Of a DNA stretch of 64,000 bases, positions 44,794-56,349 are shown piece by piece (within the stretch, counting starts at the first letter, position 1; every line of letters starts with the position of its first letter). The notes below the pieces were generated by a model that saw nothing but the letters and a program-made list of their open reading frames with translations, did not search any database and had not been told where the DNA came from. The stretch covers positions 116,760,001 to 116,824,000 of the forward strand of contig JAZHRO010000013.1 of the NCBI GenBank assembly GCA_037157565.1. The letters run 5' to 3'. A program made the position numbers and the translations under genes. Origin of the DNA: Thalassia testudinum. Its lineage: Eukaryota; Streptophyta; Magnoliopsida; Alismatales; Hydrocharitaceae.

Positions 44794-45485
44794 ATTACGC
44801 AGGTTATCAAAGGCCTTCGTATCTTTCCTTTTGCCTTTTGGCTCCCTCAGTAGAGCCTCAGGGAATGGGATTGATTATGGCACGAATTTGGGTGCATCGT
44901 CCTCTCGCGAATTAGGTGCGCATCCCGAATGAGAGGGTGATGAAGAAGAAGATGGGGCAGGATCAGGTTGAGGCGGATCAACGGTCTGCTTACCGCTCCT
45001 CGTAGTGATAGCATTGGACAATGCGGGTCCAGTGGGATCATACAGCGGAAGAGGGTTTGCAATAGGGACATAAGAGTGCGGTGCTGCAGCGGGATTAGCC
45101 TAAAATCCTGATGGAATGCTCGGAGCTTGCAGAATTTGATTAACCTGCCCCTGAGAAGGTCGTACCTGTGGTTGAGGACCACAGGGTACGAAGTTTGCGG
45201 GTTTGGAACAGGTTGGGTGGGAAGACTGCCCTAAGATCGAGTCGCCATGCGTAGTTGACTGATCTCAGCATTCTATTGCGCCAATTGGTGCTGAAGAGAG
45301 GTCATGTTCTCTTCATGGTGCTTTGACATATCCATCATCATTCGCATTAATTTATCAAGAGGACTTAATGCGTGTCCTGCTTGCGGTACGTAAGGGCCTA
45401 ATGGCAGATTCACCATAGGATTAGACTAGGCCCTTGGGATGACGAGTGCGGATGGTCGCATTGGTCCACCCGCAGGGTTTTGGTG
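44794..45485 (-). pseudogene. gag: Element C gag C-terminal region, decayed
   Basis: Downstream of the stop at 45486 the same frame can be followed through HQNPAGGPMRPSALVIPRA, PLDKLMRMMMDMSKHHEEN (a heptad-like helix) and QLAQ, with stops and frameshifts, into a Pro/Ser-rich linker before the protease. The stop at 45486 probably truncates a longer original gag. Confidence 0.65.
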
Positions 45486-46853
45486 CTACGGGTTGTTGGA
45501 CCATGCAAGGTTCGGATGATTTCGCCACCTTGGGTTATAAGTGGCAGAGAACGGGTTGCTCCCCAGGGTGCAAGCATCTTCTATGCTAGAAGACGTGTCT
45601 GCATGTAAATACACATCCAAGCACCCGGAGGCTTGGTCCTCCGTGTCAAAATACTGGCTCGCAGAAGCTAGTTCCACATGACTTTCCGAGTCGCTCGGTG
45701 CGACACTTGGTAAGGAAGGTCTTATGGGGTTTCTTGGAATAAGCCTGGTGTTGGAAGAATTGGAATTGTGACAAAGTGGTGAAGAGGTGGTGTTTGCCAT
45801 AGAACAGGCGGGGTCGGCCAGAAGCTCGTCCAGCTTCTTGTGCACGACAGAGACTTCATCCAGTTTTTGTGTAATAAGGCTTAGATCAGTGGATGAATGG
45901 GAGGGTCTCGTGTCAACTTCGTGGACATTTCGAGGCTGGATGGTACGATTAAAGCCGACAATGGAATCATTGTTCATCGAGTTTTCACTCATATTTTGAA
46001 ATAATTCAAATGCTCCATTCTCGTCTTTATTCATAAAGTTCCCTCCGCAAGAAGCGTCTGCAATCTGCTTCAAAGTCTTATTTAGCCCATAGTAGAAAAT
46101 CTGGGCTATATGCCACTTAGGCAGACCATGGTGTGGACACTTCCTGAGGAGGTCATTATACCTCTCCCATGCCTCATGAAATTGTTCACCATTTTGTTGC
46201 GTAAATGAAGTGATAGCACGGCGAAGCGCATTGGTTCGCCCGATTGGGAAGAACTTCTTGAGAAACACTTTTCTCATCTCTTCCCAAGAGTGGATGGTTC
46301 TCCCAAGGGTGCGTAACCACTGCGACGCTTTATCCCACAATGAAAACGGGAACATTTTCATGAGGACTATAGGTAACCCGACATTTCTTGGTTTAACCAT
46401 TTCAGCCAGTCGGGTTAGGTCTTCCAAGTGGAGAAAAGGATCTTCACTTGCAAGATCATGGAAGTGAAAATTTATCAGGCCAATTATGTTGGGTTTTAAT
46501 TCAAAGTCGTCCCCACCCATGGGGACCCGAATTTGTCCTATGGTCTCTGTAGCAGCGGGATTCTGATAAGAGCTAAGAGACCTAGGCTCCTCCCGTTCGG
46601 GAGGGTTCTGCATTTCCTCCAATGTTTTCCAAATGGCTTCCATGTTTTCATTATACATTTCCATTTGGGCTTGGAGGCAGGTTATGGGATCTAAGGCTCC
46701 ACGACCTGGTGGGTTCTGAGGGCAGTTTCCTCCCTCGGGATTTGGGGGTGGGCGTGTAGCCATGTTTGTGGAGGAGGAGGACGATTCGGCTCCTTTTCTA
46801 AAATTATCAAACAATTCACACAGTTCAGGGTTTTGTGACCTCCTCCCAAACAT
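45486..46853 (-). CDS. gag: Element C gag, 455-codon uninterrupted frame
   Basis: ATG at 46853 opens MFGRRSQNPELCELFDNFRK. It runs 455 codons without a break, the longest intact coding frame in the window. The gag core covers residues about 120-300: EDPFLHLEDLTRLAEM, FSLWDKASQWLRTLG, FLKKFFPIGRTNALRRAI, GEQFHEAWERYNDLL, CPHHGLPKWHIAQIFYYGL and DASCGGNFMNKDENGAFELF. The tail has LSLITQKLDEVSVVHKKLDE and ends in YNPRWRNHPNLAWSNNP, the Athila signature. No zinc knuckle. It would encode a capsid-type protein in the cytoplasm. Whether it is expressed cannot be seen. The other gag copies here all carry stops, so survival of this one is notable. Confidence 0.85.
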   Translation of the reverse strand: MFGRRSQNPELCELFDNFRKGAESSSSSTNMATRPPPNPEGGNCPQNPPGRGALDPITCLQAQMEMYNENMEAIWKTLEEMQNPPEREEPRSLSSYQNPAATETIGQIRVPMGGDDFELKPNIIGLINFHFHDLASEDPFLHLEDLTRLAEMVKPRNVGLPIVLMKMFPFSLWDKASQWLRTLGRTIHSWEEMRKVFLKKFFPIGRTNALRRAITSFTQQNGEQFHEAWERYNDLLRKCPHHGLPKWHIAQIFYYGLNKTLKQIADASCGGNFMNKDENGAFELFQNMSENSMNNDSIVGFNRTIQPRNVHEVDTRPSHSSTDLSLITQKLDEVSVVHKKLDELLADPACSMANTTSSPLCHNSNSSNTRLIPRNPIRPSLPSVAPSDSESHVELASASQYFDTEDQASGCLDVYLHADTSSSIEDACTLGSNPFSATYNPRWRNHPNLAWSNNP

Positions 46854-48230
46854 GCACTACCACAGGAAGAATTGGGGGGATAAGAAGGGAAAAGAGATGA
46901 GAGAAATGACGTCGCAAAGGTACACTTGCTAAAAAATCAATGCAATCAAATTCCTAACCTCTACAGTGTGCCCTTAGACCTAAAGATCTAATTTACCTAC
47001 TATCACAAACTACGAAACTGAATGCGAGCACCGCAGAACCACCAGGCCAGATTGAAAGGCCATTTGCCCCAGTCTTAGACACCCGATAGCATGCGGGAAC
47101 CCTCACCAGCAAGTAGACGTTACACGTAGGTAGTTAGACCTCCAATCCTTAGTAAGGGTCAAGTTGCTACCAGTTTTAGTTAGAGGTTTAGGATCAAGTG
47201 CTTTAGGAATGTGAAGGGCATTGTTTACGGATAATGCCCAAGTGATTGATTTTTAGAGTGTGTAAAACAAGCATGCAACGGGAAAATCTCCCTGAATTGA
47301 AGTTTTTAATTGGTGAATGGTTTTTAGAGTTCAACCTTAAGTAGTATGAATTTTAGGATTTCTCTAAATTACCAATTCAACCAATCTCCAGGTTTTTGAG
47401 AGAATACAGGTTTTCTTCAAAGCCCAACAAACCCTTCTTCAATATCAGTTGGTTAATGCATGCTAAAATGCAATGGGCTACCCAAAATGGAGATTTCTAT
47501 GTGTGGATGCACGAATCAATTTTAGAGTTTATGTGATAGGGAGCCAAAGCACTTCAATTCAAGTGCTCCCAATCACCAGAATGATTTCCACACACAAGGC
47601 TCAATCAGAAGAAAATCAAATTGTTGGGGGTTGAGGTATTCGGGATTGAATCTTAGGCAAGTTGAAAAGTCATGGTGGGGTTGGAATTAACTCAATTCCA
47701 AGTCTCCCCACCAAAAAGGTGATCCTGAATTGTAGATAAATGAGGCAAAAGAGGGGTGCAATCAATCTTTTTGTGTTTGCCTCAAAGAATACTTTACACG
47801 ACGAAAAATTCAAGAATCGAGATTCTTGGATTTTCGCTATGCGAAGTAAGGCGGGAAATCCCGGGGCGGTGGGAGTGAAGACAATCAATCAAATAAGTGA
47901 ATTTTAATCCACTTGCCCCAAGAGATCCCAAGAAGTTTTTCTAGTTTTTCTTTTTTTAGTTTTTAGTTTTTTTTTAGGGTGACAATTTAACCTAAGTTGC
48001 TAAGAAAAGAACCTACTTCTGCAGCAACGTGTGCGGAGCTCCAGTGCGGTGTCGGCGTCTTCACGCTCTTGTTCCTGCCCTTGGATCTGCCCACGTCTCT
48101 GACTTCGTCTGCCTATCTTCTCCTTGCAACAGGTTTACCTGCACACCAAAAACAAAAACACCCGTGAAGAGAAGGGTGTGAGAAGAGAAAAATTACAGGA
48201 ATGGAGTAAAAACTTACTTGAAGGTGCACT
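46854..48230 (-). other. 5' leader of element C
   Basis: About 1.4 kb between the PBS and the gag start. No recognisable gene. A short open frame at 47888-47670 is not convincing. Confidence 0.6.
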
Positions 48231-48248
48231 TCCCCAGCAATGGCACCA
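48231..48248 (-). other. Primer-binding site of element C
   Basis: In element direction TGGTGCCATTGCTGGGGA, three differences from the complement of the tRNA-Asp 3' end. The spacer to the LTR end (48258) is nine bases, longer than in the other elements. Confidence 0.75.
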
Positions 48249-48257
48249 GAAAAGGTG

Positions 48258-49222
48258 TGGTGTCGGACCCAAATAGGTTGTTAGTATGATGATTTTATCA
48301 GTGAAGTGTGTATAGTCATTAACCTAAATTGGACCTAACCATCTCTTTACAAAATATTTTTTAACCTGGCCTACTTGATTTATCTTGGTCACTTTTAGGC
48401 TCAGGGTCGAACTCAGGGAAGTGGGGTTACAAGTTAAGTTTCTACACCTTTCCTACAACGAGTCTCTTTCATTTTTTTATTGTGTTTTTGGTGTTTTCTA
48501 TTTTTTTTTATTTAGATTTTTTTCTGGGGATCTTGGTCCTTAAGGCACACCCTCAAAATTAGGTTCTTGGCTTTGAGCCAAATCAGAGTTCAAAAATGGG
48601 TCTTGCATTCGCAAGACAGAGTACCTGTAAGTCGAAGATTATCTTTTCCCTTTTATATATATTTTTTATCTTTTTACTAGCAGGAAAGCGAAACAGAAAT
48701 AAAGTAAATATAGTATATATATAGGTATATATTATATATGTATAAAGGGGTGGGGGTGGAGGCGGAGATGGAGTGTAGCACGGTGTTGAGTCGATTGTCA
48801 TCTAGAAAGACGCAACCAACAGGACGAAGTGCCGCGTGTAAGGTGTAGGATGGATGGTGGAAGATGAATGCGAACATGCTTTTTGAACGCGTGTATCGGG
48901 GAATATCAGCAACTGGTGTAGATATTCCCGCGATAGCACGTATGGTAAATAATGTGAAAATATATCAATATATGTATATATGTAAATATATCTGTATATA
49001 TATGGTTATAAATATAGGTATATATATGTAGTTATATATATATGTATATGTATGTATATATATATAGGTATATATAGATATATGTAGCTAGATATGTATA
49101 TATAGTTATATAGATATATATATATATGTATGTATATTTATATATATATGTATAAATATATGTATATATATGTATGTATAAGTATATGTGTATATATATG
49201 TATATATATATGTATATAGATG

Positions 49223-49265
<43 letters not shown>

Positions 49266-49376
49266 ATATAGACTAATACATATTTATATAAGTACTAATA
49301 TATGTAGAGATATATGTATATATATATATATGTATATGTATATAAGTATATGTATATATGTAAATATGTATATATG

Positions 49377-49407
<31 letters not shown>

Positions 49408-51061
49408 ATATATATATATGTATGCATGTATACTAATACATAAGTATATAGGTAATACTATTTGTATAAATATAAGTGTATATATATATGTATATATATA
49501 TGTGTATATAAAAATATGTATATATATCAATATATATATGTATACGTATATTTATATATGTATATAATAGTGTATAGGTGTGTGTGTGTGTGTATGAAAG
49601 CATGAGTGTATGTGTGTGAGTGTCGGTAAAGAGATAGGGAGAGAGTGTTGAGAGAGAGAGAGAGAGAGAGAGTGCTGCTGGAGGTGAGGGCTGGAGCGGT
49701 TAAGGAGTCTGAGCTTCAGGGCCGTCGTCTGATCCACGTGCGCTTGCGCAGGCGCGTATGCGTAGAGAGGAGAGCGTTGGAGGGAGTGGGCGCACGCAGA
49801 GGAGGGGCCGCAGTGCACAACGCTGCGTGGAGAGGCGCACGCCGGCGAGTGGGGCGAGCAAAGGCAGGCGCTGAGAAGAGGTGGGCGCTCGTAGACGTAC
49901 GCGGGCGGGTGCGGGCGATGCAGGTGACCGGTTAAGTGAGAAGTTCTCCGATCACCCCACTGTAGCCACAGTGTCGCGCAGACTGACGTGAACAATGGCT
50001 ACAGTGTAAGGCAGCGCTGTGCAACCAGGAACTGCAGGTGCTGTGAGTGCAGTCGGCTCGCGGCTGGTGCATGCAGGATGTCACGCGAGGAAGAAGGTTT
50101 GCGTCGGCCGATTGCAGGTGCGGAGAAGCTCGCGACAGAGAGCATGGAGAGGGAGGCAAGGGCGCCTGCAGGCACGTGCGGAGGCTTACGGGTGCTGTTG
50201 GGGTGCGCGGTGAGGCTTGGCCGGCCGCTGCAGTGACGCGCGGTGGCCGACTGCGGGCGGAAGAGAGAGCATGACAGAGAGAAGAAGCGGGAGGTGATGG
50301 TGCCTACAGGTGCATGCTGGAGGCGAGGGTGCTTGCAGGCGCACGCGGAAGGGGCTGGGGCTACTGCTGCTATGTTGCTGCTGCTGCTGCCGCTGAGCTT
50401 CGAGCTTTAGACCTTGAAGCCTGCGGAAATGGCTGAAGGTCTTCAAACGATGAACCAAGAAAAGAGCCACCACGCCCACTGGCTCTTTGAAGAGATGGGC
50501 GGTGGTGGTCTCTCTGTGGTGGGTGTGCACCATAGTGAGGGCTCCTGTCTGCCGGGTGTCTCCTCGAAGGAGGAGGGCCGACGTGTGGGGGGAGAGGGAG
50601 GAGACGACGGTGGTCTGGAAGGAGAAGGTGGTGCTGCTGTGTTGGGTCTTTTTTTCATGAGGACCAGGCCGCTTTTGCAACGGAGGAGCCGTGGCTGCTT
50701 TATAGAGGAAGAGGAGAGCATGCACAGCCATGCCCTGGCTGTGCATGGCTCTCATGCGGCTGTAGGGAGAGGCTGGCATGGCTGGAAGGGAGAGCATGAG
50801 CAGGGAATGGTGTGAAGAAGATGCAGCCACGGGAAGGAAGTCAAAATCAAAAAGAAATAAAAAATGGAGATGGAAATATTGCGAAGCTGCACTTGAGGAA
50901 AATGTGAATTGCGAGGCCATTTTATTCACTCTCCCCTCTCAATTAAATGTATGCATGCATGTATTTTTACAAATGCGACTATGGAACCCTAATATGCACT
51001 GGTAATGCTAGGAAATAGCACAAGTCAGCACAATTGCAGGTGTATTTTTGCGGTGCAATCA
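48258..51061 (-). mobile_element. 5' LTR of element C
   Basis: 2.80-kb partner of 39616-42506. Starts TGGTGTCGGACCC on the plus strand and ends GGTGCAATCA, followed by GTAGG. It contains a microsatellite block (48705-49680), a GC-rich block (about 49700-50400) and a TATA box on the minus strand near 50697-50704. The U5 box is at about 48401-48420. Confidence 0.88.
48705..49680. repeat. AT-rich and GA microsatellite block in the other LTR C
   Basis: Runs of TATATA, TATG, a long GTGTGTGT run at about 49236-49262 and GAGAGAGA near 49655. It is the counterpart of 40055-41090. Confidence 0.85.
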
Positions 51062-53470
51062 GTAGGATTAGACATCTTAAACGTCTGATTCTACAGTGCA
51101 CTGATTCTTTTTCTTCTTCTTCTTATGTTGTTTTTGCTTCTCTTTCTCTGCTTTCTCTCTTCTTCTTCTTTCCTTCTTCAACTTCATAGACTCTGCTGCG
51201 GCACTTCTTCTCTTTCTTTCTCTGCTCTTCTTCTTCACACAGAGGGGGAAAGGTCTTCAGATTTTGGCTAAGTGTTAGCCAACTTCCCAGAGACCAAAAC
51301 CCTCTACTACCTCGCATACTCTCCTTTCTCTTTCTCTACTTAGGCTTACTCCTTTATTTCACCTTCACAAGGCCATGGACAGTACCAGGTTATCGGGTAT
51401 CGGACCTAGAGCACACCTGGGTCCAGACTCATCAGTAGTGGGTGGTGAGAGAGGAGTGGATAGCGTAGGCAGGTAGTTGGATCTGTGCCAGGCTCACGGG
51501 GTAACGGGTCACGGGCGAGGTGGAGGTGAGCAGTGTGAGGGACCTCACCCTTGTGTTTCTTGAGACGGTAAGATGATTCGACTTTTTCCTCTTATGCCAC
51601 TGTGTCTGCTCTTCCCTATCTTAGGTGGGACTAAATCCCACCACTTTCTTCTTTGAGTAGCTAGCAATAGGCGGTGGAGCGGTCTTCATCTAATTCCATT
51701 CAAGTTGTTGTCAACTGCTCCAATTGATGATCCAAGAGCAGTCTTGGGATGTAGTTGCGTCACCTGGAAGTGGCTCCTGGAACTGCAGTTGCTGGAGAGG
51801 GCTTCAAGCAAGCTCGAAGCTTGCATTCATGGCGGCGAAGGAGCAAATACTTGAAAACAGCAGTAAGGCCTTTTGGCCGTGTTAGAAAGCTCAAGAATGT
51901 TCACCGGAGCACAGCGAGTGTGACGATGGTAGTGGTGTGCCGTGAGAGGGCGTATGGTGGTGCAACAGTGGGTAGGTTGTTGGGGTGTTAGGATGAGTAA
52001 TAGGAGAGGAGATGCTATGGCTTTTGTGTAGTGGAGCACGATAGAGCTTATGGAGGTGATAGTGATGTGATTTGTGTAGTGTGTCGGTGAGTAGGCGTCA
52101 CCGGAGCATTGCCGGAGGCGGAGAAGATGAAGTGTGTTGAGGGAGAACGGTCGTTGTGCATTTGTGTAGAGAGTGGGAAAGCAAAAGAGAAAGAGGGAGA
52201 GAGCAAGAGAGGGACATAGCGAGGTAGTAGGGGGGAAGAGGGCTCCAGTGTTGATCGACTGGAGCCTGATAAGGAGGAAGAAGCAATCAAGCGGCAATGG
52301 CGATGCAAACGGAGGAATGCCCTCCCTTTGGTTGTGGAGGGTAACGATGAAGAGAGGGAGAGCTTAGGCCTTACAATTTGATGTTTGGATGGTCGGAGGA
52401 TGGAGATCCAGAGAGATCACCGAAGCAGGGTTTTTTGGTGGTCGGAGGAGGGGGACTAAGGTGATTTGGCTCCCAGAAACTTGCTGAAGAATATGGCCTT
52501 GCCCTGGGGCTCCCTTTATGTGGTTCAAGAGGTCGGTTTGAGCTTTGAAGCCAAGCTTAGGAAATGTTTCCATAGGTGGAAGTTTTGAGATACCCAAATC
52601 TCTCATGCATTCGCATGAGAGATTGGGAAAGTTTTAAGGCACATGGATGGATTCAATGGGAAGAGGATTCCTCAAGGAATCTCCCTTCCAAGTTTGGAAG
52701 AGATTAATTGAGTAGAGATGGAGTTCTCTTCAATCAAAGGTCGTTGGAGAAGGATTCCTACGCGATAGTGGTAGAGGGACCTATTTTCAAAGAGTGATGA
52801 CAAAGATAGGGGCCTTTTTGTAAGGAATTCAAGTGTTAGGGGCACGTGTGTGAGAGAAAAGACTCAGACTGGACTAAATTGCACACTAGGTCAAGATGAT
52901 CTTAGATTGGGTCCAAATTTTGCTAAAAACCTAATTTAGACCTAAGGAATCCAATGATGTAGTTGGATTTTTGTTTTGACCATGTTTAATTGGGTAATTT
53001 ATGCAAAAACCCAAATTAGGGCAAATGTTAGTCCTAGACTCTATTTCGGTCAAAACGGGTTTTGATGGTCAAATTGAAGGTACTAAACCTTAGAGAATAT
53101 TTTTATATGAATTTTAGAGGGTTTAGGTGAATTTTATACTGACCAAAACCTCAGTTAATTAAGCAGGTCTGTTTTTAGGATTTCAAAATTCATTTAATTC
53201 TCAAAACACGTGAAAATACTTTTCTATCTATTCTAACCAACTTGTTAGCCTTTTAGGACCATTTTAACCCTTAATTAACTCCTAAGAAAACCAGTGGTTG
53301 TACTGCATTCAAGATATGATGGTAAAATTATAGTTTTAACCCTATTTTCTTGTCGTTCCTTCAGAATGGATTTGCAGTGAATTATAGCTCTCTAGCAGTT
53401 ATGTAGGAGCATTTACTAACTTAATCAGATCAAAATGAGCTAGTTATGGCTCATGATGGTGTTCCCATCA
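51062..53470 (-). mobile_element. 5' LTR of element Z, distal piece
   Basis: Continuation of the right Z LTR after element C, matching 3607-6044. It ends GTTCCCATCA, followed by the CCCCC duplication. The perfect 12-bp dyad AATCTCTCATGC-ATTC-GCATGAGAGATT is at 52597-52624. The TATA box of the other LTR is changed here (ACATAAAG in element direction, near 52516), so this 5' promoter may be weakened. Confidence 0.88.
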
Positions 53471-53475
53471 CCCCC
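53471..53475. repeat. Target-site duplication of element Z (right copy)
   Basis: CCCCC, pairing with 3274-3278. Confidence 0.75.
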
Positions 53476-53718
53476 ATCCTACCATTCAAACCATTCTTGG
53501 CAAGTAAAAATTCTTCCTATCAAACACCTATAGCCACCATACATCCCATGCCCAAGAAAGGAGGAGAGAAGAAGAATAAGGGAGTAACCTACCTGCTCCC
53601 TTGGTGCTTCTTCCTCTTCTCTCTCCTTCCTTATGCCACACCAAAGAGCAAGCTCTTCACTAAGGAGGAGGGCAGGCAGGAGGAAAGAAGGGTGGAGGAT
53701 GTCCACCTTTTAGAGGAG
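53476..53718 (+). mobile_element. Element Y: second part of the probable LTR
   Basis: Continues the Y sequence from 3278. If the TATA box at 3263 was used, transcription would start about here. The stretch has a run of pyrimidines (53585-53640) and purines, and no believable gene. It ends in TTTAGAGGAG at the D insertion. Confidence 0.42.
53714..53718. repeat. Probable target-site duplication of element D (left copy)
   Basis: AGGAG on the left, AGGTG at 63486-63490 on the right; four of five bases match. The right LTR end is itself mutated (CAAGA where the left has CAACA). Confidence 0.6.
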
Positions 53719-56346
53719 TGATGAGAGCCTCATCATGAGCCATAACAAGCTCATTTTGACCTAATAAAGAGAATAAAAGCTCCAACATAACTTAGAGGAG
53801 GTCCTAATTGAAGAAATAAGTGTTTTGAGAAGAAAATATGAAATAAAGGTTAAAACTGTAATTTTACCATTGTAGTACATAAACGGGATTTCTCAGAGGC
53901 AAAACATAGGTCAAATGGTCTAAATAAGATGAAAAGTGGGTTGATTCAATCAGAAATGGGTTCATGTGCAATCCAAAAATTAAATGACATTTGGTAACCT
54001 TAAAATAGACCTGCTTAATTCAACAGGGTTTTGGTCAGGATAAAAATCAAATAAACCCTCTAAAATTCATGTAAAAATATCCCCTAGAGTTTAGAACCTT
54101 AAATTTGGCCTTTGGAACCTAGTTTGACCTAGATTAGGGTCCTAGCTCATCAATTGACCTAATTTGGGTTTCTATGCAAAATATTCAGTCAAACGTGGTC
54201 AAACCTAAAATTCAACTTCACCATTGGATTCCTTAGGTCCAAATTAGGTTTGTACCAAAATTTTGACCTAAGGGGACGTCAGCTTGACCTACTTTGCAAA
54301 TTAGTACACCTAATTACATTATGGTCCCTATCTTTTGAAAAGCATTGCATAACCCCCCCTACCTTCCTCGCCACTCTTACAAGCAGGTCCCTCTGCCATT
54401 AATGGGGAGAAATCCAACTCCGGCGAGGAATAGAGGGGGAATACTCCCTGATTCCTCTGAGATCTCCTCTCAGATTTGGAAGGGAGATTCTCTAAGGAAT
54501 TCCCTTCCATCTGAGCATGGTCCTGATCTAAGATTTGCACCCAATCTCTCATGCGAACGCACGAGAGAGTTGGGTACCTAATAGACTTCCATCTCCGACG
54601 AGGATTCCCACGCTTGGAAGCTTGTCTTCCAAGCACAGGAGTCCCTGCTAGTGCTTATAAATTGACCCCCAACTCCGGCCGCACCTCCTTAGCTCGACTT
54701 GGCCGGAATTCCATCTCAAATTCTTCTTCTTCGCCTCCGACAATAGTAGGTACTGCCAACCACCCTCTCACCCCCTTCGTCCACTTAATTAGGTTAGAAC
54801 TGTTCATCTCTATCCCTTTTTTCATTTCCCTCATTCTATTTCACACAACACCCCTCGACTGTTACTGTCGACCGCCATCTTCCTCATCTCCGGCCACCCT
54901 CCGGCGAGACGCCTCCGTCACTCCGCACCCCCACACGTCTCGCCACCCACCTCACAACCTCTACCTCACTCCACTGAACATCCTCCACTCATCCACAGAC
55001 CCTCTACACCACCACAACCGCCCCTACCTAACCCATCAATCCGGCCACAGAGTGACCTAGGCACTTACGCCTAGGCCGCCCTACGGCCTGCCACCTACCG
55101 CCTCACCTTCGTAGTGACACAGCAAAGGTGCTCTTATGGTCTGATAGAGCCGCAAGGCCCTTTTTGTGTCATGCAAGGTCCGAGCTCCAGCCGCCATTAG
55201 TGACGGCTTGAGGAGGTTGCAAGCTCACTCCAGGCTAAAGCGCTTCAGGATTCCAGGTCTAGCAGGATCGGGGAAGTCTCGTGCATCCAGTTGTCCAAGC
55301 AGTTGGCGTTACGAGGCCTGCAACTGTTGCAATTAGACGAAAGATCTCCTGCGGGCGCGCAAGAAAAAGCGTTGGAACATTAGTCCCACCTCGGTAAGTC
55401 GTGAGGTGTTTGTGTAGTTTAAATTGAATTTGTGATATTTTCTCTTCGCCTCCAGAACACATGGGGTGAAGTCCCTCACCTATACACGCGCCTCGTCCAT
55501 GACTTCATCCTGCAGACATGGTGACCCAACCCGACTATCCTCCTGAGCATTCCTCGTGCGCCACACCCATGCCGGTGCACCTGGACCCAGGCATGCGACT
55601 CGACCCGATTACCCGGCTCTGGGAGAGCGTGCTGAAGAGTGATATACAGAGAGAGAGAGATGCAGGTGCTGGTAGAGGGGTAGGTTTTGCTCTCTTTGGT
55701 TTGTGCAGGGAAGGAGAAGTAGTGAAGCTGACACTTAGTTGCAGAGGAAAAAGAAAAGGAAAGGCAAGACAGAAGGAAAAGGTGAAGCCAAAGAGAAGAG
55801 GAACTGAAGAAGGAAGAAGAAAGAAAGAAAGGGAAAGACAGGCAGAAGAAGAAGAAGAGATAGCAGAGCCAAGGAAGGAAGAAAAGGAAGACCTGTAGAG
55901 AAAAGAGAAAGAAACTGCAGAAGAAAGGAAAGGCAGAAGACAGAGGAAGGAAGAAGAAGGGCAAGTGTAGAGAAAGGAGCTGCAGAGAAGAAACAAGGAA
56001 GAAGAAGCACATGGCCAAAGAAGAAAGGAAGAACAGAGGAAAGTCAGAAGAAGAAGAAGAGGAGAAAACATCTTTTTAGAACGTCTGATCATGGGATCAG
56101 ACATCTATTTCTTCTATTTTTACCACAATTAACTTTTAAACTCATGCACATGTATATTTTGAATTAAGTTTTGAGTAATTAAGTGTGCAATTACATTCTT
56201 GAGATTAGTAATAAATTCCAATTGCTCCCTGTGTTCGACCTCAGATACTTAGGTTTTCAAGTAATAAATTTTTATTTGTTGACAATGCTTGGTCACCTAT
56301 ACTACGACGCAACTGATAGTTAAAACATGATCAAGCCACGACAACA
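53719..56346 (+). mobile_element. 5' LTR of element D
   Basis: 2.63 kb, TGATGAGAGCC to GACAACA. The first 17 bases fold as TGATGAG-AGC-CTCATCA. The outer parts resemble the Z LTR while the middle differs. A purine-rich block (about 55740-56080) gives long chance frames in antisense. It lacks about 170 bases present in the 3' LTR (near 54740), and it has about 85 bases (55636-55722) that the 3' LTR lost between copies of TGAAG. U5 box CCCTGTGTTCGACC at about 56223-56243. Confidence 0.88.
54539..54661 (+). promoter_or_regulatory. D LTR promoter: dyad and TATA box
   Basis: ACCCAA and CTCTC on the left pair with GAGAG and TTGGGT on the right (54539-54575), around a TGCGAACGCA core. The TATA box TATAAATT begins at 54656, 81 bases downstream of the dyad. 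The 3' LTR has the cleaner version: CTCTCGTGC-GAAT-GCACGAGAG plus outer ACCCAA/TTGGGT (61586-61622), with TATAAATT at 61703. The Z LTR has a dyad in the same place. Confidence 0.6.
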
Positions 56347-56349
56347 TTT

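Larger units (their letters stand above)
39616..51061 (-). mobile_element. Element C: gag-protease-only Athila-type element
   Basis: Complete with two LTRs (39616-42506 and 48258-51061), PBS, leader, gag, damaged protease, a short 3' UTR and purine tract. It is only about 11.4 kb with 2.8-kb LTRs. Between the protease (ending near 43831) and the purine tract (42507) there are 1.3 kb without any trace of RT, RNase H or integrase. It is thus a pol-deleted, non-autonomous element that kept gag. It carries a perfect GTAGG duplication, so it moved in this form or lost pol after insertion. LTRs differ by about 7% in the first 150 bases plus many length changes in AT repeats. Confidence 0.87.
3279..53470 (-). 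mobile_element. Element Z: Athila-type LTR retrotransposon containing nested elements A and C
   Basis: Z runs right to left. Its 5' LTR is 39282-39615 plus 51062-53470, followed by the PBS at 39261-39278, leader, gag, protease (35752-36240), RT/RNaseH/integrase (7700-10822), 3' untranslated region, purine tract and 3' LTR (3279-6044). Removing A (10828-35746), C (39616-51061) and one copy of each target duplication leaves about 13.8 kb, a normal size for an autonomous Athila element. LTR ends are TG...CA with a CCCCC duplication. LTRs differ by roughly 11% in a hand count of the first 150 bases, so it is the oldest complete element here and is no longer active. Confidence 0.88.

Noticed and set aside
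55476..56104. Long Ser/Phe/Leu-rich antisense frames in the D LTRs (also 62867-63231)
   Set aside because: They are the complement of a purine-rich (GAAGAA) tract, with three frames open at once.
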